Assembly: GCA_933228675.1 (NCBI GenBank)
Contig: OW121743.1
Coordinates: forward strand, 65,173,540-65,237,539
DNA length: 64,000 nucleotides
From: Stomorhina lunata
Lineage: Eukaryota; Arthropoda; Insecta; Diptera; Rhiniidae
Direction of reading: 5' to 3'
The number at the start of each line of letters is the position of its first letter. The stretch's first letter is position 1. The translations under genes were made by a program, and so were the position numbers. Shown piece by piece: positions 1-11,800 of this stretch. The notes beneath the pieces were generated by a model, which worked only from the letters and a program-made list of their open reading frames with translations, searched no databases and was not told where the DNA came from.

Positions 1-516
1 TTCCTTAACAATTCTCTAATACATACTGATGCAATCAGACTTACAGTTTAGAAGATACAGATATATTAACACTTTTTTTTTGGTTTCAAACCATTGTGCG
101 ATATTTTAACGACCTTAAAGGCCATAAAATAATAAATCATGTCTTACTTTACAATTTCTTTATTATAAAATAATTTTTTTTTGATGCATATCCTTTGTCA
201 TGTCATCAAGGACACGAATTGGAATAACTCCAAAAATACTCAATGGGTTTTTGATTTTTATTACTTTCAATAAAGCTGTGATAGTTTTCTTTTGTATACT
301 AATATTTTTTTCTTGTAAAAAATGAATTCTTATTGATTCAAATTTCGCTTAAACCAAAAAAAAAATCAAATTTTTTTCCCTTATACAAATGAGCACTAAA
401 ACTTAGAAAAATATAAAAGAAATTTCTATCGAAAAATTGTATATCGAATTATTTCCCCTTTAAATTTTGATTTCAAAAATTTCCTTTAACAAAATTTTTT
501 TTAAAAAATGTATACA
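1..516. other. AT-rich sequence, no gene seen
   Basis: Homopolymer-rich AT sequence with no open frame of coding character, no recognised repeat and no RNA gene. It leads into a dispersed repeat at about 517. Confidence 0.6.
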
Positions 517-1300
517 AAACAAGTAAGTCGGTCAAGCCCGACCATACGATACCCTTCACCACTAAGGTCAAAAGTGTTATTTTTTCTGTATAAAGACAAA
601 TATTTGCTAAATTTTTCCATCATACAAACATTTTCTCAAAACTTTTATATTTAAGCTACTTCCGACATTTAGACTTATATGAGAGCTAGGGTCAAATCTG
701 GACCGATAATCTCGAAATTTTGCAAATTGATTACAGTTGTTACAAAAATTATGTATGTACAAAATAAACTTAAAATTCCCATTATCTTCAGGTTTACGAG
801 CTTTTTAGTGATTTTTGTCTCATTTAGTGCGTTTTTAAAGAAAAGTTTGTATGGGAGCTATGGTCAAATGACTACCGATTTTAACGAAATTTGCTACAGT
901 GATTTTAGTTGACATAAGCAGTATTTGATTTAAATTTCATGAAAAAATATTCATATTTGTGGCCAATATATCAATTCCGAGAAGTGGAACCTATGGGAGG
1001 TACCATAAATAATGGACCGATTTTGACGAATTTCAATAGCCATGGTCCCATTATCAAAAAAATTATCTGTGCCAAATTTCATCAAATTATCTTTAGAATT
1101 GCGACCTGTAGTTTGATTACAAGGTTTACATGGGGGTCCATCCAGCCAGACGGTCGGATGGACATCGCTAAATCGACTCAGAAAGTGATTCTAAGCCTAT
1201 TGGTATACTAAAAGGTGGGTCTAAGACAAATATTTCCATGCGTTACATACATCAGCACAAACTTATAATACCCTTTCACCTATGGTGGTGAAGGGTATAA
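517..1300 (-). mobile_element. Helentron-associated type repeat (HINE-like), complete copy
   Basis: One copy of a roughly 0.8-kb family seen several times in this window. The left end has the reverse complement of the family 3' end (ACTTGTT preceded by a small GTCGG/CCGAC hairpin) and then the subterminal repeat ATACCCTTCACCAC. The right end has GGTGGTGAAGGGTAT, its inverted partner. It contains the family phrase 'ACCGATTTTGACGAATTTC' and a CGGTCGGA(TGGA)-type tract. No protein is encoded; short frames inside (679-912, 939-1211) are by-products. Subterminal inverted repeats, a 3' hairpin and no TIR are known features of Helentron-associated elements such as Drosophila DINE-1. The family name is inferred from structure, not from a database match. 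Confidence 0.6.
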
Positions 1301-2585
1301 TCAGCTAAGAGCTTTTTTATTATCACTCCTAATCACACAAACAACTACATCTACAAATATTTGTAAACACTTGTAGTTCATGTCACGCGCCCATCTCTAG
1401 TTACATATTAAATTCACCCCCTTGACAAAAACAAAAATATCTATACATTAGCAATAAAATTATAAAAGAAAAATTATGCAGCAACAGCAACAAGAACAAG
1501 TATAAAACAAGTGTCGGAAGTGGTAGCAACAAAACAACAAACACACCCCCCTTTCCACCATTCAAGCTTACAACCAACATCTTATGATACACGTCTTTCT
1601 GTCTGTCGGTCTGTCTCTTCTTTCTATTTTTACAGAGGAATTCGTTCGGTATCACCCAAATCATCGACCCAATAATTTATTAATTTAAGTCAGTTCAACC
1701 TGTTTGCAACCCTGCAACATCCGTCCGTCCGTCTGTCTACCGTTTTTCTATTTCCCTTTTCCGCTGGCCAAATAATAACAAAAACAAAACAGAAAAGTAA
1801 CAACAACAAAAACAAATGTCTTAATTTTTTTTTTTATTCTTTAAAATTTATTTATCGTTATTTTTATTCATTTTTCTAACTGAGCAGATGAAAAGGTTTT
1901 TAAATATTTATTGAGTTTGGAAAAGTACAAATTAGAATAATAATTAAAATTTGTGTTTATAAATATATTTTTTGAGTTGTAGAGTAAGAATTTTTGTTTA
2001 ATCAAGTGCTTTGGGTATTCAAAAACAATTTTTATAGGTTTTTTTATTTAAAAAAATGTTATTTATATTTTTTTTAAAGAAGATATAGTAAATAGCATGA
2101 CACACTTAAGTCTAAGTAAAGTTGCCACACTTTTTGGAATTTAATTGAGATATAAAACATTTTTTGTAAATGTATTTTTTATAGAAAATTTTACAAATTA
2201 TCATTTTTTTCATAGATAATTTTTCGACATAAAATTATCAAAAAAAAAGTCAACTTTTATTTTTTTTTGTTAATTTTTTGTACTAAAAAAATTTTTTTAA
2301 AGTCATTTTTTAATAAAAATTTTTACATAGAAATTATCGGATGTCAAAAATATTATAAAAAGTTTTACATAAATGTATTGCACCGGGATCCCACTTTGTT
2401 ACAATAATTAGGGGTATGCCTTATCCTAATTATAGGCAAATAATTTCTGCCGAAACACCAGATTTTTTAAAAATTTTCCCATTTCCCTAACAAATTCCAT
2501 CATTCACACACATGATCAGGAGTCTGCAGCCCATTCCACCAGAAGCCTGATGAATTTTCGTAAATATCACGATCATTAATAAGTC
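1301..2585. other. Gene-free AT-rich spacer
   Basis: No coding frame is convincing. There are several CTGTCTGTCGG/GTCCGTCC microsatellite bits near 1600-1740. Around 2370-2420 the motif TGTATTGCACCGGGATCC starts a stretch that also occurs, diverged and inverted, near 30600-30665, so an old unnamed dispersed repeat is probably present. Confidence 0.5.
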
Positions 2586-3050
2586 TTGAAAATTAGTATA
2601 AAAATTTTTGATAAAAAATTTTCTATAAAAAATTTTTTGATAAAAAAATTTTCTATAGGAAAATTTTCTATAGAAAAAATTTTGATAAAAGAAATTTCTA
2701 TAGAAAAATTTTTGATAAAAAAAATTTTTTGTAGAAAAATTTTTGATAAAAAAATTTTTGATAAAAAAATTTTCTATAGAAAAATTTTTAATAAAAAAGT
2801 TTTCTATAGAAAAATTTTTAATAAAAAAAATTTTCTATAGAAAAATTTTTGATAAAAAAAATTTTCTATAGAAAAATTTTTGATAAAAAAATTTTCTATA
2901 GAAAAATTTTTGATAAAAAAATTTTCTATAGAAAAATTTTTGATAAAAAAATTTTCTATAGAAAAATTTTTGATAAAAAAATTTTCTATAGAAAAAAAAA
3001 AATTTTATAAAAGAAATTTCTATAGAAAAATTTTTGATAAACAAAGATAA
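2586..3050. repeat. 30-bp AT minisatellite (array A)
   Basis: About 15 units of 30 bp, each with the palindrome TTTTCTATAGAAAA followed by a TTTTTGATAAAAAA segment. The spacing is exactly 30 bp in the middle (for example units at 2891 and 2921) and less regular at the left end. Because 30 is a multiple of 3, both strands show long lysine/isoleucine/phenylalanine frames that are not genes. The motif ATTGCACCG just left (about 2375) and CGGTGCAAT just right (about 3058) are inverted copies of each other and may mark element ends. Confidence 0.9.
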
Positions 3051-3059
3051 AGTTATACG

Positions 3060-4646
3060 GTGCAATATTCTATGCCCTATTTTAAAAAGGTAGAATTGGT
3101 AAATGTAACTTTCTCTGAAGATTATACTTCCTCTGATGATGGGTGCCTGGAGGTATACACAGATGGATCCAAGTCAAAGAAATGTTTTAATCTGTTTTCA
3201 GCTCCATGTTCTCTGTAGTACTCTTCAGTCCGAGATATCGGCTATATACAAGACAATAAAGTGGCTAAAATATCATAGAGATATTCGTTTCCGTATCGAC
3301 AGTCAGGTCACCATAAAATACCTATCTAATGTCCGTATGACATCTATTCTCACTCAAGAATGCTTGGCATCTTTTAATGAGATGGCGTGACATTGCTATA
3401 TTTAACTCTACTGGGTACCTGGAAATAATAATATAATTAGTAACATTATTGTGGAAAAAACTTGCTAAATCTGGTGCTCTCCTTAGTCAGAAAGACGTTG
3501 ACCAATTTACGGGATTGCCGCTATCCGCCTGCAAATAAGCTCAAAACACTTGGTCCACACAAACCACTTCTTCCGTTTCAAAGCAAATATAACCTATCTC
3601 CGATAATAACACTGCTCTGCAAAAATTAATTTTTTGTCTTTCCTTTTAATAAAACTATGCGGACTATATGGATCTTGATGCGTTAAACTCAAATCCGTTG
3701 TAGGTTTTTTTCCATCAGATCTGGATTTTTTTCATTGGCGTGGCAAATTTTTCCCCTTAAATTAGTCAGGTACGGAGACCTATTTCGTCCTAACTCGAGA
3801 ACGACTAATCCGATTAAAACATTACCTAATGAAATCTTATGGTCATATGTAAGGTTGGTTGCATTGCAATATTGGGTACATGCGGTAAATTGATAATAAC
3901 ATTTACATTTTTAAACCGATTTTTATGGTTTATAGCTTATTTTATTTTTAAGAAAAATGTTTAAAATGTTAAAATTTTACTTTATCTTTTTTGAAAAAAT
4001 TACGAATTTCGCACGAAAAAAATGTTTTCTCCATTAATTTCTAAATAACTCCAAAACGATAAGAGATACAGAAAAATTATATTAGACTAAAATAAATGAA
4101 ATTTTGTTATGCATCTTCGTTCTCGGACGAAATAGGTCTAGGTACCTGACTAATTTAAGGGGAAAAATTTGCCACGCCCCTAAAAAAATCCAGATCTGAT
4201 GGAAAAAAACCGATAACGGATCTGAGTTTAGCGCATCAAAATCCATGTAGTCCACATAGTTTTATTAAAAGGAGGATTTAGCTGCAGAGCAGTGTAATCG
4301 CTAAAAATGGTTGGTATCTTTACCACCCAACCGACTTCGCAACTTGATCTCAACCCTCACAGGGCAGTGCGTTTTTGGGTTGCATGTCGGAAGACTTAAT
4401 CTTTAAAATAACGACTAGGAAGAGGAAGAGCAAGTCACTCACCTCCTCTTGCAAATTCAAGGGCTCTTTATTTGGGTGCATCTTTTCTACATGATTTATC
4501 TAATCAATCGAACATAAATGTTTTTCGAATCCACACTCTGGCTTATATAGGCCTTTACTACTGGTAGTCTAGTAATCATTATCTTTTTAATCCATTCCTT
4601 GCCCAAGTCACGCTAATTTCGTCATCAGCCACGAACCTAACCTACT
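3060..4646 (+). pseudogene. LINE remnant: RNase H domain and 3' end, same lineage as the intact LINE
   Basis: A decayed 3' portion of a non-LTR retrotransposon. Around 3155-3390 it encodes pieces closely matching the RNase H domain of the intact element at 39216-44948: VYTDGSK, LQSEISAIYK, FRIDSQVTIKYL and LASFNEMA. A frameshift and stop codons break it. After an inserted MITE (3610-4294) the match resumes with the region coding for the zinc-type C-terminus and 3' UTR, and ends with a CCTAA-type tail at about 4633-4645. The matching 3' sequence and tail argue for the same lineage. It is non-functional. Confidence 0.8.
3610..4294. mobile_element. 685-bp MITE with long terminal inverted repeats
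   Basis: The ends CACTGCTCTGC and GCAGAGCAGTG are inverted, and the inverted match continues, imperfectly, for about 190 bp on each side (through CCATCAGATCTGGATTTTT and GACCTATTTCGTCC). The centre is AT-rich and non-coding. TAA lies directly outside both ends (3607-3609 and 4295-4297) and the interrupted LINE reads through with one TAA, so this is a clean insertion with a 3-bp duplication. A TAA duplication fits the PIF/Harbinger-Tourist type, but the terminal bases are not diagnostic, so the superfamily is open. Confidence 0.8.
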
Positions 4647-4650
4647 TACT

Positions 4651-4810
4651 AAAATGGCCTATATTTACAACATGTTAAGGTCAAAGGTAGAGCATATTTT
4701 AGAATTACATGCGCTTCGATCTTGTGCGCATATCGAAGGCCAAGCTTTGAAAGATTTTCCTCTGTGTATTGGCCTTTCCATCGAAGTTTCGAACTTCCTC
4801 TTATTTTAGC
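4651..4810 (-). pseudogene. 3' fragment of an RTE-like LINE
   Basis: The sequence from GGCCTATATTTACAAC through ATGCGCTTC matches the end of the longer remnant at 48486-49760 in the same orientation. It is only a 5'-truncated 3' end and has no usable reading frame. Confidence 0.6.
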
Positions 4811-4829
4811 TTTTTCATAGTATTTTTTC

Positions 4830-5068
4830 CATGAGTAGGTCCTAACCTAACCTATATTTTTTATCGTTCTTATGGAAGAACTCGCGTCACATATTAGCTC
4901 ACTACATTAACGTGCGTTAACGCAGTTTCCCGGGTAATAAAACGAGAAAATCATGGTCCACAGTTGATATAAAGGATAACCAAGATAAGTCTGGGCTTAC
5001 CAAGTTAAGACCTATTAGAACCGTTGCTTGCTATCCAAAATCCCCTACATCACCCTAACCTAACCTAA
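4830..5068 (+). pseudogene. LINE 3' tails with CCTAA repeats
   Basis: Two short stretches end in the same tail type as the intact LINE: CCTAACCTAACCTA near 4840-4855 and CCTAACCTAACCTAA near 5056-5069. The sequence before the second tail has no recognisable protein. They are best read as 5'-truncated insertions of the same LINE group. Confidence 0.4.
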
Positions 5069-5069
5069 A

Positions 5070-5734
5070 ACCCCAAAAAACTTCCCAGCTACTCCCATGC
5101 CTTTATTAAAAGAACCTATAATTTGTTTTTTCTATAATTAAATTGATCCATATCGTTTAATACGTTTCTTTAAGATTAACTCATGTTAACCTTAAGATTA
5201 AACAACAAAAAACGTGAATAAAATCTTAATTATTATTTAAGAATAATTTACATTTTATATTAAATTATTGCTCTTCAGTGTGTTAAAAAGTCAAAATCAT
5301 CTCATATATCTCACGTTGTAAATCTTGACTTGATTAAAATGACTTAATTACTAGTTAAAATTAATAGTTTCTTTGCACAGAGGAGACTTTGACTCCATGA
5401 ATGAATGAACGGGCGAACGAGCGAGCGAATGAACTGAATGACATACAGACAAGTCGTTATAATTATAATTACTAACGTCAATGTCTGAAAATTCATAGTA
5501 CAAGAATATCGTGTAGTCAACATAGTGCACAAAGGGGGGTTTTGATAAATAAAGTGGAAATTGTCAGGTTATTATTGGCAAGAAAATTTAGAAAAAATTA
5601 GGTTTAAGGGGTTTGTAAGATTTTTGAATTTGATACTAAAGCAGATCGGAAAATTAATTTCTCTAGAAAATATTAGCAGAAGAATTTTATAATATCGATT
5701 TAAAAATCGAATTTAAGAATATTTATCTCTAAAC
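5070..5734. other. AT-rich spacer, no gene seen
   Basis: No coding frame, RNA gene or clear repeat was recognised. A GAACGAGCGAGCGAATGAA tract at about 5410-5430 is a short degenerate microsatellite. Confidence 0.5.
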
Positions 5735-6403
5735 CTTTTTATATTTTTATATTGGGTATATTGAGATTGTCATTCCGTTTGTAATTTTCTTAATATTGGC
5801 TCAAAAACGATATATATTCTGAATCCTTATGAAATTCTAAGACAATTGAGCGATGTCCGTCTGTCAGTCTGTTGAAATCACGATGACGCCTAAACGAAAG
5901 AGGCTAGCTCACTGAGACTTAGTAATAACATTCTTCATCTCTGAGAAAATTTTGTTTTTGAAATTGGGTAAAACCGGTTAACATTTGACCATAGCTCCCG
6001 TATAACCTCGTCTAGGCTAATCGCTTATTTGCTAATAAATAGCAAACTATAATAGCTATGAATAAAATTTGGTATATAGAAGTTTTACATATGCCCTGGG
6101 CAGCATATAAAATTTCATCAAAATCGGTTCACATTTAGCCATAGCTTCCATACAAAAAACTTACCTAAATTTCACCTAAAATACACTTAAATGCCAATTA
6201 ATCTAAAATTAATCTATAACATATATAACCACAAAATTTAGCACAAGGAAGTCTTATATATTTACCAGCCAGTGTGAAAAATTCTGTCACAATCGGTCAC
6301 CATTTGACTATAGCTCACATATAAAAAAACTTACGGAAACACAAAAATACAAAAAGAAAAGGGGGTTAATGTCCGTCCGTCCGTCACAAAAAAGCGCTAC
6401 AGC

Positions 6404-7685
6404 TAGAACTTCGAATTGAAATAAAACACAAGAAAATCGTTTTAATGTCCATCAATTTGGCTTTATTGGAAGGATAATTTTATGCCATTAATGTTTTAAT
6501 ATGATTTCGGGCATGTGGCCACCGCGGCTGGCTCGAATAAAGCCAATTCTACAGGTCCAATTTTCAACTACTTTTTCGAGCATATGGGGCCGTATGTTGG
6601 CAATAACGCTACGAAAGTTGGCTTCCAAGTCCCCTAACGTTTCTGGTTTGTTGGCGTAGACGAGCGACTTCACATATCCCCAAAGAAAATAATCCAGTGG
6701 TGTCAAATCGCACGATCTTGGTGGCCAATTGTCAAGTCCATTCCGCGAAATTATACGCTCATCGAATGTTTCCTTCAATAAATCAATTGTGACGTGCACT
6801 GTGTGGCATGTAGCGCCGTCTTGTTGGAACCACAACTCATCCACATTCATGCCATCCAATTGGGGAACAAAATAGTCGGTTATCATGGCTCTATACCGGT
6901 CTCCATTTATGGTAACTGACTCTCCAGCATTATTTCGGAAGAAGTATGGCCCAATGACTCCACCAGCCCATAGAGCACACCAAACAGTCAATTTTTGTGG
7001 ATGTAATGGCGTCTCAAGGGTCTCATGTGGATTCTCTTCACTCCAAATGCGGCAATTTTGCTTGTTGACGTAGCCATTCAACCAAAAATGAGCCTCATTA
7101 CTGAACAAAATTTTGCGATGAAAATCAGCATCGAGATCAATCTCATTTTCGGCCCATACACCAAAATCACGACGCATTGCATGGTCTCGCGGCTTTAATT
7201 CTTGCACAAGCTGGATCTGGTAAGGTCGCAAGCCAAGATCTTTGCGCAAAATCTTCCATAAAGTTGATGGACAAAGCTCCAATTGCTGTGCACGGTGGCG
7301 AATCGATTCATTCGGGTCCTCTTCAACACTTTGCTCTACAGCGGCAATTGTTTCTTCGGTGCGCACTGTTCGACGTTGCTGCGGATGCGTATTATCACAT
7401 AGAGTAAACGTAGTGCGAAAACGATCCATGGTTAACCGAATTAATTGCTCTGATGGACGATTATGTCGACCATAAAATGGACGGAGCTTGCGGTAAGCTT
7501 CGCGAACTGAACCATTATTTTCGAAATAAATTTGCACGATTTGCAAGCGTTGTTCTTTTGTCAACCTGTTCATGATGAAATGGCAAACCAAACTAAATAT
7601 TAATCACTTGACAGCTGACAAAATGGCCGCCAGTTAAAAAAGTGATGCCAACTTAAAGTTCTATACCTCAATAAAAAACACCCGA
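6404..7685 (-). mobile_element. Tc1/mariner-superfamily element, copy 1
   Basis: The transposon carries the transposase at 6488-7591. Its 5' end (right side) has the inverted repeat starting TCGGGTGTTTTTTATTGAGG, preceded outside by TA at 7686-7687, the expected target duplication. The other end keeps only the inner part of the inverted repeat (TAGAACTTCGAATTG). The outer 20 or so bases present in copy 2 are replaced by unrelated sequence, so this copy lacks a complete right-to-left TIR pair. Confidence 0.85.
6488..7591 (-). CDS. Tc1/mariner-type transposase, open frame, first catalytic Asp replaced by Asn
   Basis: A 367-codon open frame; the seventh codon is also ATG (MNRLTKEQ) and is the more likely start, giving 361 residues. 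Residues about 10-60 look like the helix-turn-helix region often annotated as DUF4817 (LTKEQRLQIVQIYFENNGSV). A second HTH follows around 85-130, and a DDE-type nuclease domain forms the C-terminal half. The second and third acidic positions are visible as WFQQDGATCHT and SCDLTPLDYFLWGYVK, with 36 residues between the two Asp. The first, expected as F-S-D-E, reads FSNEAHFWLNGYVNK. Loss of that Asp should abolish DNA cleavage and strand transfer, although the frame is otherwise intact. Copy 2 and a diverged third copy have the same Asn. The exact family within the superfamily is not settled. Confidence 0.85.
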   Translation of the reverse strand: MVCHFIMNRLTKEQRLQIVQIYFENNGSVREAYRKLRPFYGRHNRPSEQLIRLTMDRFRTTFTLCDNTHPQQRRTVRTEETIAAVEQSVEEDPNESIRHRAQQLELCPSTLWKILRKDLGLRPYQIQLVQELKPRDHAMRRDFGVWAENEIDLDADFHRKILFSNEAHFWLNGYVNKQNCRIWSEENPHETLETPLHPQKLTVWCALWAGGVIGPYFFRNNAGESVTINGDRYRAMITDYFVPQLDGMNVDELWFQQDGATCHTVHVTIDLLKETFDERIISRNGLDNWPPRSCDLTPLDYFLWGYVKSLVYANKPETLGDLEANFRSVIANIRPHMLEKVVENWTCRIGFIRASRGGHMPEIILKH

Positions 7686-7872
7686 TACAAGAGCTAGAGA
7701 GATACAATTTTACAAAAGTATTTTTGATATGTTATAAAAGTTGTGTACTGAAAATGGGCGAAATCGGTTCACATGCAGTTAGAGCTCCCATATAACCCTG
7801 TCCCGGGAATCATATTTATGTTGATACGCATTTATGGAATAAAATTTTGTGCAAGGTAAATACTAGGGAAAC

Positions 7873-8765
7873 CACTTTTAAATGTTGAACTATTCTAACT
7901 ATACTACAGCATCCGAATTTAGTCCAAATATTTTACTAACCACATTTGGTCAACATTTTCAACATATTCGTTTAAAAACTACTATTTTATTTATTTCCTA
8001 AAGTAAGAAAATTTAGGTTTTTTTTCTAAATCTCCCACTGTGCACTGGTTGGTTGACTGTCTACTATTGACACTTTTCGAAAATTTTACATATAAATAAT
8101 TTCTTACTTTCAACACTCTTTAACACTTGACGTTGCTCATTGTAATAGTGATTATTCATCATCATCATCTTCATCAATGTCATCATCGCCATCAAGTCAC
8201 TTATGAGATTTTTTCTTAACAGTTGGTTGTATGTACATATTTCGTTCATTACGTTTTTACACTTTGTCAATTTTTTTTGTATGCAAAAATTTTACATGCA
8301 AAAATACTTGTGAAAATGTTCGATTCTCTGTGTTTCGAAATTTTTTAATTTAAATTTATGAAATTGTAAACAAGTATGAAAATTGCTTGTCTTGTGAATG
8401 TTATTGATTTTTTACGATAAATCATTTAATTATCACAAATTATTTTTGATTTTTATTAATATTTTACGTTCGATTTCTAGGATGGATGAATGAATGAATG
8501 AGTGAGTGCCTTCAGTTTGATTTCTATAAATGTTTTTTTAAAATATTTTTTTAATTGAAGAATTTTCATTTTTATTAAAATGTTTACTACATTTGCTTTT
8601 TATTAGAAATTTGTGGACAAGTAGCGTAAACAAATTATTAACAGAAAAAAAAAGAATTGAAAAAATAGGAAGGATTTTTATGGAAATTTTTTTTGTTAAC
8701 ATTTGTTTCGATCTGTAACGAAAATGTTTTAAGAAGGCATTTTTAGATAAGTGTGTCAGTGAGGA
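7873..8765. other. AT-rich spacer, no gene seen
   Basis: Short simple-sequence bits (ATCATCATCATCTTCATC near 8158, GAATGAATGAATGAGTGAG near 8490) occur in otherwise featureless AT-rich DNA. The 114-codon minus-strand frame at 8538-8882 is low complexity, and part of it overlaps a repeat. Confidence 0.5.
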
Positions 8766-8856
8766 TTTAACTGCGGTATTAATGTTAATAACGCAGAAAA
8801 GGAATTCCTTGGTCGTAATCCTGAGATTTCTTAGTCGTTCCGGTACGAAGAACCAT
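8766..8856 (-). mobile_element. Short retroposed repeat (SINE-like), copy 2
   Basis: Reads, on the minus strand, GGTTCTTCGTACCGGAACGA, then GACCAAGGA and a GCGTTATTAACATTAATACCGC hairpin-like segment. It aligns along about 90 bp with the element at 50384-50491. No protein is encoded. It abuts the start of minisatellite array B, and the tail and target duplication are not clear here. Confidence 0.6.
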
Positions 8857-8865
8857 ATACCAAAA

Positions 8866-11800
8866 ATTTTTTTATAGAACAAACAATTTTTCTACGAAAA
8901 ATTTTCTATAGATTTTTATACGAAAAATTGTCTATAGAAAAATTGTTATACCAAACAATTTTCTATAGAAAAATGTTTATACTAAAAAATTTTCTATAGA
9001 AAAATTTGTATACCAAAAAATTTTCTATAGTGAAATTTTTATACTAAAAAATTTTCTATAGAAAAATTTTTATACCAAAAAATTTTCTATAGAAAAATTT
9101 TTATACCAAAAAATTTCCTATAGAAAAATTTTTATACCAAAAAATTTTCTATAGAAAAATTTTTATACCAAAAAATTTTCTATAGAAAAATTTTTATAAT
9201 AACAAATTTCTATTGACAAATTTTTATACCAAAAAATTTTGTATAGAAAAATTTCTATACTAAAAAATTTTCTATAGAAAAATGTTTATACTAAAAAATT
9301 TTCTATAGAAAAATTTTTATACTAAAAAATTGTCTATAGACAAATTTTTATACCAAAAAATATTGTATAAAAAAATTTTTATATTAAAAATTTTCTGTAG
9401 AAAAATTTTTATACTTAAAAATTTCTATTGACGAATTTATACCAAAACATTTTCTATAGAAAAATTTGTATACCAAAAAATTTTCTATAGTGAAATTTTT
9501 TACTAAAAAATTTTCTATAGAAAAATTTTTATACCAAAAAATTTTCTATAGAAAAATTTTTATACCAAAAAATTTTCTATAGAAAAATTTGTATACCAAA
9601 AAATTTTCTATAGTGAAATTTTTTACTAAAAAATTTTCTATAGAAAAATTTTTATACCAAACAATTTTCTATAGAAAAATGTTTATACCAAAAAATTTTC
9701 TATAGAAAAATTTTTATACCAAAAAATTTTCTATAGAAAAATGTTTATACTAAAAAATTTTCTATAGAAAAATTTTTATACTAAAAAATTGTCTATAGAC
9801 AAATTTTTATACCAAAAAATATTGTATAAAAAAATTTTTATATTAAAAATTTTCTGTAGAAAAATTTTTATACTTAAAAATTTCTATTGACGAATTTATA
9901 CCAAAACATTTTCTATAGACAAATTTGTATACCAAAAAATTTTCTATAGTGAAATTTTTTACTAAAAAATTTTCTATAGAAAAATTTTTATACCAAAAAA
10001 TTTTCTATAGAAAAATTTTTATACCAAAAAATTTTCTATAGAAAAATTTGTATACCAAAAAATTTTCTATAGTGAAATTTTTTACTAAAAAATTTTCTAT
10101 AGAAAAATTTTTATACCAAACAATTTTCTATAGAAAAATGTTTATACCAAAAAATTTTCTATAGAAAAATGTTTATACCAAAAAATTTTCTATAGAAAAA
10201 TGTTTATACTAAAAAATTTTCTATAGAAAAATTTTTATACTAAAAAATTGTCTATAGACAAATTTTTATACCAAAAAATATTGTATAAAAAAATTTTTAT
10301 ATTAAAAATTTTCTGTAGAAAAATTTTTATACTTAAAAATTTCTATTGACGAATTTATACCAAAACATTTTCTATAGAAAAATTTGTATACCAAAAAATT
10401 TTCTATAGTGAAATTTTTTACTAAAAAATTTTCTATAGAAAAATTTGTATACCAAAAAATTTTCTATAGTGAAATTTTTTACCAAAAACTTTTCTATAGA
10501 AAAATTTTTATACCAAAAAATTTTCTATAGAAAATTTTTTATACCAAAAAATTTTCTATAGAAAAATTTTTATACCAAAAAATTTTCTATAGAAAAATGT
10601 TTATACCAAAAAATTTTCTATAGAAAAATTTTTATACCAAAAAATTTTCTATAGAAAAATTTTTATACTAAAAATTTTATATTAAAAATTTTCTTTAGAA
10701 AAATTTCTATACCAATTTATTTCTATAGAAAAATTTTTATACCAAAAAATTTTCTATAGAAAAATTTTTTATAGAAAACTTTTTATACCAAAAATTTTCC
10801 TTAGAAAAATGTTTATACCAAAAAATTGCCTATAGAAACATTTTTGGTATAAAAATTTTCTATAGAAAAATTTGTATACCAAAAAATTTTCTATAGTGAA
10901 ATTTTTATACTGCAAAATTTTCTATAGAAAAATGTTTATACCAAAAAATTTTCTATAGAAAAATGTTTATACTAAAAAATTTTCTATTGAAAAATTTTGA
11001 TACTAAAAAATTGTCTATATACAAATTTTTAAACCAAAAATTTTTTATATTAAAAATTTTATGTAGAAAAATTTCTATACCAAGATATTTCTATAGAAAA
11101 ATGTTTATACCAAAAAATTTTTTGTAGAAAAATTTGTATACCAAAAAATTGCCTATAGAAACATTTTTATACCAAAAATTTTCTATAGAAAAATTTTTAT
11201 ACCAAAAAATTTTTTTATCAAAAAATTTTTATACCAAAAAATTTTTTTACCAAAAAATTTTTATACCAAAAAATTTGTTTACCAAAAAATTTTTATACCA
11301 AAAAACTTTTATACCAAAAAATTTTTATACCAAAAAATTTGTATACCAAAAAATTTTCTATAGAAAAATTTTAATACCAAAAAATTTTCAATAGAAAAAT
11401 TTTTATACCAAAAAATTTTCTATAGAAAAATTTTTTATAGAAAACTTTTTATACCAAAAATTTTCCTTAGAAAAATGTTTATACCAAAAAATTGCCTATA
11501 GAAACATTTTTATACCAAAAATTTTCTATAGAAAAATTTGTATACCAAAAAATTTTCTATAGTGAAATTTTTATACTGCAAAATTTTCTATAGAAAAATG
11601 TTTATACCAAAAAATTTTCTATAGAAAAATTTTTATACTAAAAAATTTTCTATTGAAAAATTTTGATACTAAAAAATTGTCTATATACAAATTTTTAAAC
11701 CAAAAAATTTTTATATTAAAAATTTTATGTAGAAAAATTTCTATACCAAGATATTTCTATAGAAAAATGTTTATACCAAAAAATTTTTTGTAGAAAAATT

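Larger units (their letters stand above)
5735..7872 (+). mobile_element. Old dispersed repeat (HINE-like, second subfamily) split by a mariner
   Basis: Contains TTGGGTATATTGAGATTG, GATGTCCGTCTGTCAG and several phrases of the type 'AAAATCGGTTCACATTTAGCC'. Close relatives lie at 25834-28420 and 49860-51069. The flanks resume after the mariner at 7688 with AGAGCTAGAGAGATAC and GAAATCGGTTCACATG. Neither end is crisp, so the limits are approximate. Confidence 0.45.

Noticed and set aside
2586..3065. Open frames of 76-84 codons on both strands inside array A, and similar frames in arrays B and C (11134-11394, 14968-15207)
   Set aside because: They follow from tandem repeats lacking stops; the products are repetitive Lys/Phe/Ile strings with no coding signature.
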